Positions 10,225-19,027 of a stretch of 64,000 bases of DNA are shown here, one piece after another. The DNA is taken from assembly GCF_023822065.1 (NCBI RefSeq), contig NZ_CP084930.1:124001-188000 (forward strand). Direction: 5' to 3'. Position 1 is the first letter of the stretch, and each line of letters begins with the position of its first letter. Below the pieces are notes generated by a model. That model was not told the origin of the DNA, searched no databases, and saw nothing but the letters and a program-made list of their open reading frames with translations. Origin of the DNA: Sphingomonas morindae. Its GTDB lineage: Bacteria > Pseudomonadota > Alphaproteobacteria > Sphingomonadales > Sphingomonadaceae. The position numbers and the translations under genes are program-made.

Positions 10225-11727
10225 TCAGCCGGTGCGCAGCGCGGCGCGGCGGCCAAAGGCGGCCGCCAGCGTGCGATGGCGTCGCTCCACCGCCTCGCCG
10301 TAAAGGCCGGCATCGCCCGGCGCGAGGCGCAGCACCAGCTGGTCCTCGACAAGGGCCACGCCACTCGTCTTGAGCGGGCCGGCGACGCCGCCCGACAGGC
10401 GCTGGCCCAGCCGCAGCGCCAGCCCCCAGCGGATCGCGCCCTCCAGTTCGGCCGGCGTCGCGAGCTGGCTCACCACCGGCGCCACGCCGGCGGCGCCGAA
10501 GCTGGTGAACAGCGCCTGCGCGATCATCGCCCGGCCGCGCGCGTCCACCCCCACCCAATTGCCGTGCAGCGCGGTCTCGACGCCCCGCTCGGCGCGGAAT
10601 TCGGGATGGGCGCGCCAGCCGACATCGGCGAGCAGACAGGCGGCATGGCGCAACCGTGCCTCGTCCGCGCTCTCGCCGAGGAAGAGCGGCGCGGTCCAGC
10701 GCTCCAGCAGATCGCCATGTTCCGGGAAACGCCCCTGCCGACTGCCCTCGTCGCGCGTCGCGCAGATCAGCGGATCGAGGCCGCGCACCTCGCCCGGCAG
10801 ATGGCGATGCAGCACGCCCTCGCGCAGCCCATAGGCGGAGGTGATCAGCTGGCAGACCTCCAGCTCGCCCGCCACCACGGCGAGCAGCGCGGCGGCGTCG
10901 GGCAGCGTCGCGGCACGGGTGTTGGACAGGCCCTGCACATCCTTGAGCGCGGCCTTGTCGGCGCGCGCCAGGATGCGCTTGATATTGGCAGCGGTCGCCA
11001 CCGGCATGGTGAAGCCGTGCACGATCGGCAGCGGATAGCCCGTGATGTGCATCACCAGCCGCGCCAGCGCGCGCCACGAGCCGCCGACCATGTAGAAGGG
11101 CAGGCCCGTGCCCGCGCCGCGCCAGCCCGATCGGGCAAAGGCGGTGCGCACCGCCTGGCGCAGCGCGCGCGGCCCGCGCTTGCGGATCGCCCCCACGCGC
11201 AGCACGCCCAGCGGGAAGGAGGCGCGCTCATGCACCGCGCCGGCGCGCACGCGCACCAGTTCGAGGCTTCCGCCGCCGAGATCGCCGACGATGCCGTCGG
11301 CATCGGGGAAGGCGGCGAGCACGCCCTCGCCCGCCATCTCGGCCTCCTCGCCGCCCGAGAGCAGCCGCACCTCGAGCCCCAGCGCCGTGGCGCCCGCCAG
11401 GAATTCGTCGCCATTCACCGCATCGCGCACGGCCGCCGTGGCGACGACGTGGAGCGTCGCCACCTGCATCCGCTCGGCGAGCAGCCGGAAGCGCGCGAGC
11501 GCCGACAGGCCGCGCGCCATCGCCGCCGGATCGAGCGCGCCGGTGGTCGCCAGCCCCTTGCCGAGGCCCGCCATCACTTTTTCGTTGAAGAGGATGGCGG
11601 GGATGCGGCCGGCGCCCTCGTAGACGACGAGGCGAATCGAGTTGGACCCGATATCGATGATCCCGACACGGCCATCGGGCAGGGCGGCGGGCGCGGCGGC
11701 GCGGAGGAGCAGGCCAGGCGTCATCAC
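10225..11727 (-). CDS. Ppx/GppA family exopolyphosphatase or pppGpp phosphatase
   Basis: Member of the ASKHA phosphatases that remove terminal phosphate from polyphosphate or convert pppGpp to ppGpp. The N-terminal half has the two nucleotide/phosphate loops GIIDIGSNSIRLVVYEG and GIVGDLGGGSLELVRV, with ATAAVRDAVNGDEFL between them. The C-terminal part of the 500 residues is helical and only loosely conserved, as in Ppx proteins. Which substrate it prefers cannot be read from sequence. Two adjacent ATG codons begin the frame. A single promoter could serve this gene with the HdeD-like gene just upstream on the same strand, 51 bases away. The PPK2-like protein at 6.2 kb is the only other polyphosphate-linked gene nearby. 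Confidence 0.88.
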   Translation of the reverse strand: MMTPGLLLRAAAPAALPDGRVGIIDIGSNSIRLVVYEGAGRIPAILFNEKVMAGLGKGLATTGALDPAAMARGLSALARFRLLAERMQVATLHVVATAAVRDAVNGDEFLAGATALGLEVRLLSGGEEAEMAGEGVLAAFPDADGIVGDLGGGSLELVRVRAGAVHERASFPLGVLRVGAIRKRGPRALRQAVRTAFARSGWRGAGTGLPFYMVGGSWRALARLVMHITGYPLPIVHGFTMPVATAANIKRILARADKAALKDVQGLSNTRAATLPDAAALLAVVAGELEVCQLITSAYGLREGVLHRHLPGEVRGLDPLICATRDEGSRQGRFPEHGDLLERWTAPLFLGESADEARLRHAACLLADVGWRAHPEFRAERGVETALHGNWVGVDARGRAMIAQALFTSFGAAGVAPVVSQLATPAELEGAIRWGLALRLGQRLSGGVAGPLKTSGVALVEDQLVLRLAPGDAGLYGEAVERRHRTLAAAFGRRAALRTG

Positions 11728-11778
11728 GGCGCCGGCAGATAGGGGAGAAGCACGAAGCTGGCCAGCCCCCGCAGCCGC

Positions 11779-12351
11779 TTAGCTGTGGGCGATCCGGCGC
11801 AGCTGAAATCCCGCGAGCAGGCTGACGACGCCGCTGAACAGAAAGCTCAGCCCCACGAACAGGCCCAGCACGGTCAGCGCCGGATAGGGAAAATTGGCGA
11901 TCAGCAGCACCGCGAGCAGAAGATTGGCGAGGCCTGCGAGGATCAGCACGGTGCGCAGGGACCCGGCGCTGCGGCTGGCGCCGACCAGCTCGAACACGCC
12001 CCGCAGCCCTAGCCACAGCGCGAAGGCGAGCGCGAAGGAGGCCGCTCCCGCGATCGGGTTGAACACCGCGATCAGCCCCACCAGCAGCGACACGCCGCCA
12101 TAGAGAAGGTCGAGCGAGCGCTGGTGCGCGCGGCGCGTGCGCAGCCCCATCACGATGCCCGCCACCCCCGCGATCACCAGCAGCCAGCCGAGGAACAGCG
12201 TCACCGCGACGCTGGCGGCCCCCGGCGCGGCGAGCGCGGCGAGGCCGGCCAGGATCAGCACCGCGCCGCTCGCCACCACCCAGCCCCAGGCGCTGGGCGG
12301 CCCCGCAAGGCCGGCGACGGTGGGCGCGGACGGGTCGGTGGTGATGGCCAT
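11779..12351 (-). CDS. HdeD-family (DUF308) integral membrane protein
   Basis: A 190-residue protein built almost entirely of hydrophobic helices, six by eye: WGWVVASGAVLILAGLAALA, VAVTLFLGWLLVIAGVAGIV, LLYGGVSLLVGLIAVFNP, ASFALAFALWLGLRGVFELV, VLILAGLANLLLAVLLIANF and VLGLFVGLSFLFSGVVSLLA. The pairwise repeat and the RGVFEL segment match the HdeD/DUF308 family, whose Escherichia coli founder is linked to acid resistance at high cell density; the role here is unknown. ATG 12351 was chosen because AGGAG lies eight bases upstream, giving MAITTDPS; the frame is open a further nine codons upstream. It lies upstream of the Ppx/GppA gene on the same strand and is divergent from trmFO. Confidence 0.85.
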   Translation of the reverse strand: MAITTDPSAPTVAGLAGPPSAWGWVVASGAVLILAGLAALAAPGAASVAVTLFLGWLLVIAGVAGIVMGLRTRRAHQRSLDLLYGGVSLLVGLIAVFNPIAGAASFALAFALWLGLRGVFELVGASRSAGSLRTVLILAGLANLLLAVLLIANFPYPALTVLGLFVGLSFLFSGVVSLLAGFQLRRIAHS

Positions 12352-12436
12352 GATCGGGCTCCTGCTCGGCGTGCCCACCGAACGAGACCGGTGCTGCGCG
12401 GTTCCCAGGCGGCGGCGGCTCGGCTAAGCGCGGGGG

Positions 12437-13756
12437 ATGCACAATATTCATGTCATTGGCGGCGGGCTGGCGGGATCGGAGGCGGCGTGGCAGCTGGCCG
12501 AAGCCGGCTTCACCGTCCGCCTCTCCGAAATGCGGGGCCTGCTCCCCACGCCGGCGCACCATAGCGATCGGCTGGCCGAGCTGGTCTGCTCCAACAGCTT
12601 CCGCTCCGACGATGCGGAGCGCAACGCGGTCGGCCTGCTGCACGCCGAGATGCGCGCGCTGGGCTCGCTGATCCTGCGCTGCGCCGATCAGCATCGCGTC
12701 CCCGCCGGCTCGGCGCTGGCGGTGGACCGGGACGGCTATGCCGAGGCGGTGACCGCGGCGATCGAGGCGCATCCGCGGATCACCCTGGTGCGCGAGCGCG
12801 TGGAAGCGCTGCCGCACGGCCCCGCCATCATCGCCACCGGCCCGCTCACCGCCGCGCCGCTCGCGGAGGCGATCGCCGCCGAGACGGGCCAGGACCAGCT
12901 CGCCTTCTTCGATGCCATCGCCCCGATCGTCCACCGCGACAGCATCGACATGGACATTTGCTGGTTCCAGTCGCGCTGGAACAAGGGCGACGGCAAGGAT
13001 TACATCAATTGCCCGATGAACCGGGAGCAATATGAGGCTTTTGTCGAGGCGCTGCTGACCGGCGAGAAGACCGAGTTCAAGGAGTGGGAGCGCGACACGC
13101 CCTATTTCGAGGGCTGCATGCCGATCGAGGTGATGGCCGCGCGCGGGCGCGAGACGCTGCGCCACGGGCCGATGAAGCCGGTCGGCCTGGATGATCCGCG
13201 CACCGGGCGCTGGCCGCACGCGGTGGTTCAGCTGCGGCAGGACAATGCGCTGGGCAGCCTGTGGAACATCGTCGGCTTCCAGACCAAGCTCAAACATGCC
13301 GAGCAGGTGCGCGTGTTCCGCATGATCCCCGGCCTGGAACGGGCCGAGTTCGCGCGGCTGGGCGGGCTGCACCGCAACACCTTCATCCGCTCGCCCGTGC
13401 TGCTGGACGGCGCGCTGCGGCTGCGCAGCCGGCCGCATATCCGCTTCGCGGGCCAGATCACCGGCTGCGAGGGCTATGTCGAATCGGCGGCCATCGGCCT
13501 GCTCGCGGGCCGCTTCGCCGCAGCGGAGCTGGCCGGCGGCGCGCTGCCGCCGCCGCCCACCACCACCGCGCTCGGCGCGCTGCTCGGCCATATCACCGGC
13601 GGCGCCGAGGCCGATCTCTACCAGCCGATGAACGTCAATTTCGGCCTTTTCCCCGCGCTCGAAGGCGTGCCACGCAAGGCGGATCGCAAGGCGCTGCTCA
13701 GCGCCCGCGCGGTGGCCGATCTGGCCGGCTGGCAAGGCGCCGCCGCGACCGGCTGA
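12437..13756 (+). CDS. trmFO: tRNA (uracil-54-C5)-methyltransferase, folate-dependent TrmFO
   Basis: FAD enzyme that makes ribothymidine at position 54 of tRNA using methylenetetrahydrofolate as the one-carbon donor. The 439-residue protein opens with the dinucleotide-binding motif [20 protein letters not shown]. Family blocks include [18 protein letters not shown] with a conserved Cys, [28 protein letters not shown] with a second Cys, and [13 protein letters not shown]. Alphaproteobacteria commonly use TrmFO instead of the SAM-dependent TrmA. It stands alone between the HdeD-like gene and the GH74 gene, with which it shares orientation but is separated by 62 bases. Confidence 0.95.
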   Translation: MHNIHVIGGGLAGSEAAWQLAEAGFTVRLSEMRGLLPTPAHHSDRLAELVCSNSFRSDDAERNAVGLLHAEMRALGSLILRCADQHRVPAGSALAVDRDGYAEAVTAAIEAHPRITLVRERVEALPHGPAIIATGPLTAAPLAEAIAAETGQDQLAFFDAIAPIVHRDSIDMDICWFQSRWNKGDGKDYINCPMNREQYEAFVEALLTGEKTEFKEWERDTPYFEGCMPIEVMAARGRETLRHGPMKPVGLDDPRTGRWPHAVVQLRQDNALGSLWNIVGFQTKLKHAEQVRVFRMIPGLERAEFARLGGLHRNTFIRSPVLLDGALRLRSRPHIRFAGQITGCEGYVESAAIGLLAGRFAAAELAGGALPPPPTTTALGALLGHITGGAEADLYQPMNVNFGLFPALEGVPRKADRKALLSARAVADLAGWQGAAATG

Positions 13757-13818
13757 GCTTGCCAAGCCGGCCGCGAAGCCTCAGTCATGTCGTTCATATG
13801 GCAAGAGGATTTTCGCGG

Positions 13819-16050
13819 ATGAACGGCTTGGCCCGAAGCGCGCTGGCGCTGCTGCTCATCGGCGCGACGCTTCCGCCAGCCGCACCCGGCACCGCGCCGG
13901 CGATCCGCTATGCCTGGCGCAACGTGGTGGTGGGGGGCGGCGGCTTCGCGCCCGGCATCGTGTTCAGCCCGGTCGAGCGCGGCCTCGCCTATCTGCGCAC
14001 CGACATGGGCGGCGCCTATCGCTGGAGCGCGCGCGAAGCCCGCTGGCGCCCGCTTCAGGACGATGAGGGCGAGCCGAGCTTCATGGGGATCGAGAGCATC
14101 GCGCCCGATCCGGTCGATCCCGATCGCGTCTATATGGCGGCGGGCATGGGCAAGGATGCGCCCGCCGCGATCTTCCGGTCGAACGATCGCGGCGCGCATT
14201 GGGTGCGCCAGCCCGTGCCCTTCGCCATGGGCGGCAATGAGGATGGGCGCGGCCTGGGCGAGCGGCTCGCGATCGATCCGCATCACCCGGCGCGGCTCCT
14301 CTTCGGCTCGCGCCATGACGGGCTGTGGCGCAGCACCGATTCCGGCGTGCATTGGGCGCCCGTCCCGGGCTTCCCCCGCCCCGGCCTCGGCCGTCCCGCC
14401 GAGCGCCGCGCGACGCATGGCGGCCTCGCTTTCGTGCTGTTCGATCCCCGCCGGGACGGCCGCGTCTTCGTGGGCAGCGCCGATCCCGGCGGCGTCCATC
14501 TCTTCCGGTCGGACGATGGCGGCACCGCCTGGCGCGCGGTGCCGGGCGGCCCGGCCTACGGGCTCGTCCCGGTCAAAGGCGTGATCGGCGGCGATGGCGT
14601 GCTCACCCTCACCTATGACGATGGCATCGGCCCCAACGGGATCACGCGCGGCGCGGTGTGGCGGCTCGATCCCGAAGGAACGGCCTGGACCGACATCACC
14701 CCGCCGCATCGCCCCGAGGTGACCGGCGAGGGCTATATGGGCGTGGCCGTGACGCGGCAGGATCCGCGCATTCTCGCGGTGAGCACCGTGGACCGGCGCG
14801 GGCTGGTGGATACCGTGTGGCGCTCGGCCGATGCGGGCCGGCATTGGGACGAGCTGTGGCGCCGCTCCACCCGCGACGTGCGCGCCTCGCCCTTTCTCGA
14901 TCTCGATGGCAAGGCCAATTTCGGCCACTGGATCGCCGGCCTCGCGATCGATCCCTTCGATCCCGATCATGCCGCCTATGTCACCGGCGCGACAATGTAC
15001 GAAACGCACCAGTTCGGCCGGCCCGGCACGATGGCGTGGCGGCCCTGGACGCGCGGTATCGAGCAGACCGCGATCATCACGCTCATCAGCCCCACGGGGG
15101 GCGCGCCGCTCATCTCGGGCTTTGGCGACATCGCCGGCTTCCGTCACGACGATCTCGCCGTCTCGCCGCCCCATGTCCATCTCAATCCCTATCTCACCAA
15201 CACCAACACGCTGGATTATGCGGGGCTGAAGCCGGGCTGGATGGTGCGCAGCGGCAGCACCCATAGCCGGATCGTGCCCGGCCCCTCGCTCGCCTGGTCC
15301 GACGATGGCGGCGAGCGGTGGCGGCCGCTCGTGCCGCCGCCCTCGCGCCCGCGTGACGATGGCGCGCCCGCGCCCGAGCAGACCGGCGACGCCGCCATCA
15401 CCATTTCCGCCGACGGCGTCACGATGGTGGTGGAGACCGATCCGCCCCGGCGCAGCGACGATCAGGGACGGAGCTGGACGCCGATCGCCGGCCTGCCCGC
15501 GCGCAGCCGTGTCACGGCCGACAAGGCCGATCCGCGACGCTTCTACGCGCTCGATTTCGCGCGGGACACGCTGGTGCGGAGCGACGATGCCGGGCGCCAC
15601 TTCGCGCCCGTCGCCGCGATCGGCCTGCCGCCGCTGGCGCCCGCGCGGGTGACATGGCGCGAAGCGCAGAACCCGCTGCTCGCGACCCCGGCGCGCGCGG
15701 GGGCGCTGTGGCTGCTGGTGGGCGACGCGCTCTACCGCTCGATCGACTTTGGCGGCCATTGGCAGCGCACCGGCCGCCCGCTCGCCATCGCCTATTATGG
15801 GCTGGGACACGCCGCCCCCGGATCGGTCTGGCCCGCGCTCTACGCCATCGGGCGGCCGGCGGGCGATCATGGCCGGCTCGCCATCTGGCGCTCCACCGAT
15901 GGCGGCGACACCTGGGCGCGGATCAACGACGATGCCCATCAATGGGGGCTGCGCTTCCGGGTCATCTCCGGCGATCCGCGCCGCTTCGGCCGCGTCTATA
16001 TCGGCACCGACGGGCGCGGCCTCCTCTATGGCGATCCCTCGCCCCGCTAG
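13819..16050 (+). CDS. GH74-type xyloglucanase / sialidase-fold glycoside hydrolase
   Basis: Predicted secreted beta-propeller hydrolase of glycoside hydrolase family 74, whose known members cut xyloglucan backbones, endo or from the reducing end. The 743-residue product starts with a short signal peptide (NGLARSALALLLIGATLPPA) and has no extra binding module. Asp-box-like repeats recur, such as FRSNDRGAHW, WRSTDSGVHW, FRSDDGGTAW, WRSADAGRHW and WRSTDGGDTW, marking propeller blades. TDMGGAYRW (Asp62) sits where the family base lies and GFGDIAGFRH (Asp437) where the acid should be; this assignment is inferred from memory of the family. ATG 13819 was chosen because AGAGGA lies nine bases upstream; ATG 13798 is the alternative. 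It begins the accessory carbohydrate region. Confidence 0.85.
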   Translation: MNGLARSALALLLIGATLPPAAPGTAPAIRYAWRNVVVGGGGFAPGIVFSPVERGLAYLRTDMGGAYRWSAREARWRPLQDDEGEPSFMGIESIAPDPVDPDRVYMAAGMGKDAPAAIFRSNDRGAHWVRQPVPFAMGGNEDGRGLGERLAIDPHHPARLLFGSRHDGLWRSTDSGVHWAPVPGFPRPGLGRPAERRATHGGLAFVLFDPRRDGRVFVGSADPGGVHLFRSDDGGTAWRAVPGGPAYGLVPVKGVIGGDGVLTLTYDDGIGPNGITRGAVWRLDPEGTAWTDITPPHRPEVTGEGYMGVAVTRQDPRILAVSTVDRRGLVDTVWRSADAGRHWDELWRRSTRDVRASPFLDLDGKANFGHWIAGLAIDPFDPDHAAYVTGATMYETHQFGRPGTMAWRPWTRGIEQTAIITLISPTGGAPLISGFGDIAGFRHDDLAVSPPHVHLNPYLTNTNTLDYAGLKPGWMVRSGSTHSRIVPGPSLAWSDDGGERWRPLVPPPSRPRDDGAPAPEQTGDAAITISADGVTMVVETDPPRRSDDQGRSWTPIAGLPARSRVTADKADPRRFYALDFARDTLVRSDDAGRHFAPVAAIGLPPLAPARVTWREAQNPLLATPARAGALWLLVGDALYRSIDFGGHWQRTGRPLAIAYYGLGHAAPGSVWPALYAIGRPAGDHGRLAIWRSTDGGDTWARINDDAHQWGLRFRVISGDPRRFGRVYIGTDGRGLLYGDPSPR

Positions 16051-16060
16051 GGGCACGACG

Positions 16061-16543
16061 ATGCGGCCAAAAGCGCGGTCGGCCGTTCTCGCCCGGCACA
16101 GCGAAGGAGAGCCCGCGATAGCGGTTGACGTGAAATATCGCACCAAGGCCCATGCCACCGGCGGCCGCGACGGCGAGGCGCGCTCGGAAGACGGGCGCTT
16201 CGCGGTCAAGCTTTCGACGCCCAAGGAGCTGGGCGGCGCGGGCGGCGATGGCAGCAACCCCGAACAGCTGTTCGCGGCGGGCTATTCCGCCTGCTTCATC
16301 GGCGCGCTCAAGGCCGCCGGCGCCGCGCTCAAGATCAGCGTGCCGGCCGATACCAGCGTCGCGGCCACGGTGGGGATCGGCCCGCGCAGCGAGGGCGGCT
16401 TCGGCATCACCGCCGATCTCGAGATCAGCCTGCCCGGGCTCGCGCGCGACGACGCCGAGAAACTGGTCGAGGCGGCGCATCAGATCTGCCCCTATTCCAA
16501 CGCCACCCGCAACAATGTGGATGTCGGGCTGACAATCGCCTGA
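16061..16543 (+). CDS. Ohr/OsmC-family organic hydroperoxide resistance protein
   Basis: Thiol peroxidase that reduces organic and fatty-acid hydroperoxides. Ohr-type features are clear: KYRTKAHATGGRDGEARSEDG, LSTPKELGGAGGDGSNPEQL, the reactive Cys in FAAGYSACFIGAL, and the second Cys in HQICPYSNATRNNVDV. The start is a problem. ATG 16061 gives 160 residues with about 20 extra N-terminal residues compared with the usual family start (M-x-VDVKYRT). A strong GAAGGAG at 16103-16109 is followed at normal spacing by ATA at 16118, exactly where homologues begin, with GTG 16130 further on. The ATG is used here as the conservative choice. It lies ten bases after the GH74 stop and may be cotranscribed. 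No OhrR regulator is adjacent. Confidence 0.88.
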   Translation: MRPKARSAVLARHSEGEPAIAVDVKYRTKAHATGGRDGEARSEDGRFAVKLSTPKELGGAGGDGSNPEQLFAAGYSACFIGALKAAGAALKISVPADTSVAATVGIGPRSEGGFGITADLEISLPGLARDDAEKLVEAAHQICPYSNATRNNVDVGLTIA

Positions 16544-16550
16544 TCGTTCC

Positions 16551-16572
16551 GGGGCGGCCGCCGCGCCGCCCC
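16551..16572 (+). terminator. Candidate intrinsic terminator after ohr
   Basis: Eight-base perfect stem GGGGCGGC/GCCGCCCC with a six-base loop, starting seven bases after the Ohr stop codon and followed by catccttt. The T-run is short, so efficiency is doubtful, but position and stem strength fit a transcript end between ohr and the TonB-dependent receptor gene. Confidence 0.5.
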
Positions 16573-16662
16573 CATCCTTTCCGGTTTCTGTCACACATTT
16601 GCCGTCATTAGGATGGTTTAGCCGCCCCTGACGCCAACAAGGCGCAAACAGGGGAAGCGTAC

Positions 16663-18981
16663 ATGATCTCGTCCATCGGCCGTCGGCCGGCCCTTTTTCT
16701 CGCCGGCGCGACGCTGCTCGCCGCCAGCCATGCCGCCCAGGCGCAGGACGCGCCCGCCGCGACCGCCCTCTCCACCCCCGCGCCCGACGGCGCCGATCTC
16801 GGCCAGATCGTCGTTACCGCCGAGCGGCGCAGCGAGAATCTGCAGCGCGTGCCGATCTCGGTGGGCGTGGTGAATGGCGAGGGGCTGCGCACCTTCCAGG
16901 CGGGCGGCGACGATACGCTGCTCTCGCTCTCCGGGCGGGTGCCGGGCCTGTATGTGGAAAGCTCCACCGGCCGCATCTTCCCGCGCTTCTACATTCGCGG
17001 CCTCGGCAATATCGATTTCTACCTCGGCGCCTCGCAGCCGGTGGAGATCATCCAGGACGACGTGGTGCTCGAGCATGTCGTGCTCAAGTCCAACCCGGCC
17101 TTCGACATCAACCAGGTCGAGGTGCTGCGCGGCCCGCAAGGCACGCTGTTCGGCCGCAACACGACCGCCGGCATCATCAAGTTCGACAGCAATCGCCCGA
17201 CCCAGAGCTGGCAGGGCCAGATCCAGGCCAGCTACGGCACCTATAACAGCGTCAATCTCGATGCCGGCATCGGCGGCCCGCTGATCCAGGACAAGATCGC
17301 GATCCGCGCCTCCGGCCTCTACCAGCATCGCGACAATTGGGTGGACAATGTCTTCGCCGGTCCGAGCGCCGACGGCACGCAGACGCCCAAGAAGAACGCG
17401 CTGGGCGGCTTCGACGAGAAGGACGCGCGGCTCCAGATCCTGCTGACGCCGACCGAGAACCTCACCATCCTCGCCTCGGGCCATGCGCGCGATTATTCGG
17501 GCACCTCGACCATCTTCTATCGCGGCGCGGTGGTGCGCGGCACCAACAGCGTGCCCGATGGGATCAGCCGCGCGCAGGTCGCGCTCGACGAGGGCAATGG
17601 CAATCCGCAGGCCTATCACACCTATGGCGGCTCGCTGAACATCGGGTGGGACATCGGCCTCGCCACCCTCACCTCGATCAGCGCGATCGAGACGAGCCAT
17701 GGCTATAGCCGCGGCGATACGGATGGCGGCGCCGGCGCCAATTTCCCGGTCAACGGCGTGCCCAACGGCTTCGGGGAATCGCAGGGCCGGCTGCGCGGTC
17801 TCACCCAATATACGCAGGAACTGCGCCTCGCCAGCAACGGCACCGGCCCGGTCCACTGGCAGGTCGGCGGCCTCTATTTCGACAGCCGCGACGATACCGA
17901 ATTCGATCAGCGCGCCTTCTTCCTCCAGGGCGCGGCGCGCAATCCGAACAACTGGGTGTTGCTCCACGATGTGAACACCTCCTGGGCGATGTTCGGCCAG
18001 CTTTCCTACCAGCTGACCGACCGGCTGACGCTCACCGCCGGCGCGCGCTACAGCACCGACGACAAGCGCACCCAGCTGCTCAAGACCGCCGATACCGCCG
18101 CCGGCGCCGTCACCTATCGCGGCCGGCGCGACGTGTCGCTCGGCACCAAGAAGCCGAGCTGGGACGTGAGCGCGCTCTATGCGCTGACCCCGTCGATCAA
18201 CCTCTATGGCCGGATCGCCCATGGCTTCCGCGGGCCGACCATCCAGGGCCGCTCGGCGGTGTTCAACACCGACTTCACCACCGCCAATGCCGAGACGATC
18301 ACCTCCTACGAGGCCGGCGTGAAGACGCAGTTCTTCGACAATCGCCTGCGCTTCAACGCCACCGGCTTCACCTACACCGTTCACGACATCCAGCTGAACG
18401 GCAATGACGAGTTCGGCAACGGCGTGCTCTTCAACGCCGATAAGGCGCGCGCCTGGGGCATGGAGGCCGATGCCGAGCTGCGGCCGGTGCAGAACCTCAC
18501 CCTCACCGCCGGGCTGAGCCTGCTGCACAGCGAGATCGACGACAAGCGCGTCTATGCGCAGGTCTGCGCGCTCAACGGCCAGGTCGTCTGCACCGTGGAG
18601 GATCCGACGATCAAGGTCGGCGCCAACACCTTCGCGCAGATCGACGGCAACCCGCTGCCCAACGCGCCGCGCTACAATGTCAATCTCACCGCGCGCTACG
18701 ATATCCCGCTCGCCGGCGAGACGCGGATCTTCCTGGCGACCGACTGGAACATCCAGGGCTATACGAACTTCGTCCTGTACAAGACGAAGGAATTCACCGC
18801 GAACGGCAATTTCGAAGGCGGCGCCAAGCTCGGGCTCACCACCGGGCGCTACGAAATCGCGGCGTTCGTCCGCAACATCACCAATGAGAAGAACCTGAAG
18901 GGCGTGATCGAGAACTATATGGCCGCCGTGTACAATGATCCGCGGATCATCGGCGTGTCGCTCTCGGCCAAGCTGCGCTGA
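16663..18981 (+). CDS. TonB-dependent outer membrane receptor
   Basis: A 22-stranded outer-membrane barrel with an N-terminal plug, energised by TonB-ExbBD, for import of a bulky ligand. The 772-residue protein has a signal peptide (LFLAGATLLAASHAAQAQ), a plug beginning QIVVTAERRSENLQRVPISV, the plug motif VEVLRGPQGTLFGRNTTAG, and a C-terminal barrel ending in FVRNITNEKN and a last strand closing on leucine-arginine. Many sphingomonad receptors of this class take up aromatic compounds or glycans rather than siderophores. The GH74, CE2 and GH39 neighbours suggest an oligosaccharide, but no SusD partner is present and the substrate is inferred only from context. GGGGAAG precedes the ATG. No sigma/anti-sigma pair lies beside it. 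Confidence 0.93.
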   Translation: MISSIGRRPALFLAGATLLAASHAAQAQDAPAATALSTPAPDGADLGQIVVTAERRSENLQRVPISVGVVNGEGLRTFQAGGDDTLLSLSGRVPGLYVESSTGRIFPRFYIRGLGNIDFYLGASQPVEIIQDDVVLEHVVLKSNPAFDINQVEVLRGPQGTLFGRNTTAGIIKFDSNRPTQSWQGQIQASYGTYNSVNLDAGIGGPLIQDKIAIRASGLYQHRDNWVDNVFAGPSADGTQTPKKNALGGFDEKDARLQILLTPTENLTILASGHARDYSGTSTIFYRGAVVRGTNSVPDGISRAQVALDEGNGNPQAYHTYGGSLNIGWDIGLATLTSISAIETSHGYSRGDTDGGAGANFPVNGVPNGFGESQGRLRGLTQYTQELRLASNGTGPVHWQVGGLYFDSRDDTEFDQRAFFLQGAARNPNNWVLLHDVNTSWAMFGQLSYQLTDRLTLTAGARYSTDDKRTQLLKTADTAAGAVTYRGRRDVSLGTKKPSWDVSALYALTPSINLYGRIAHGFRGPTIQGRSAVFNTDFTTANAETITSYEAGVKTQFFDNRLRFNATGFTYTVHDIQLNGNDEFGNGVLFNADKARAWGMEADAELRPVQNLTLTAGLSLLHSEIDDKRVYAQVCALNGQVVCTVEDPTIKVGANTFAQIDGNPLPNAPRYNVNLTARYDIPLAGETRIFLATDWNIQGYTNFVLYKTKEFTANGNFEGGAKLGLTTGRYEIAAFVRNITNEKNLKGVIENYMAAVYNDPRIIGVSLSAKLR

Positions 18982-18989
18982 GTCCGGAA

Positions 18990-19027
18990 GGGGTGGCCGC
19001 GCCGCTCAGCGCGGCGCGCGCCACCCC
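18990..19027. terminator. Bidirectional hairpin between convergent genes
   Basis: GGGGTGGC (18990-18997) pairs with GCCACCCC (19020-19027), and an inner GCCGC/GCGGC stem forms within it. It starts nine bases after the receptor stop and covers the stop codon of the convergent esterase gene at 19006. No T-run on either side. It could end both transcripts. Confidence 0.45.
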
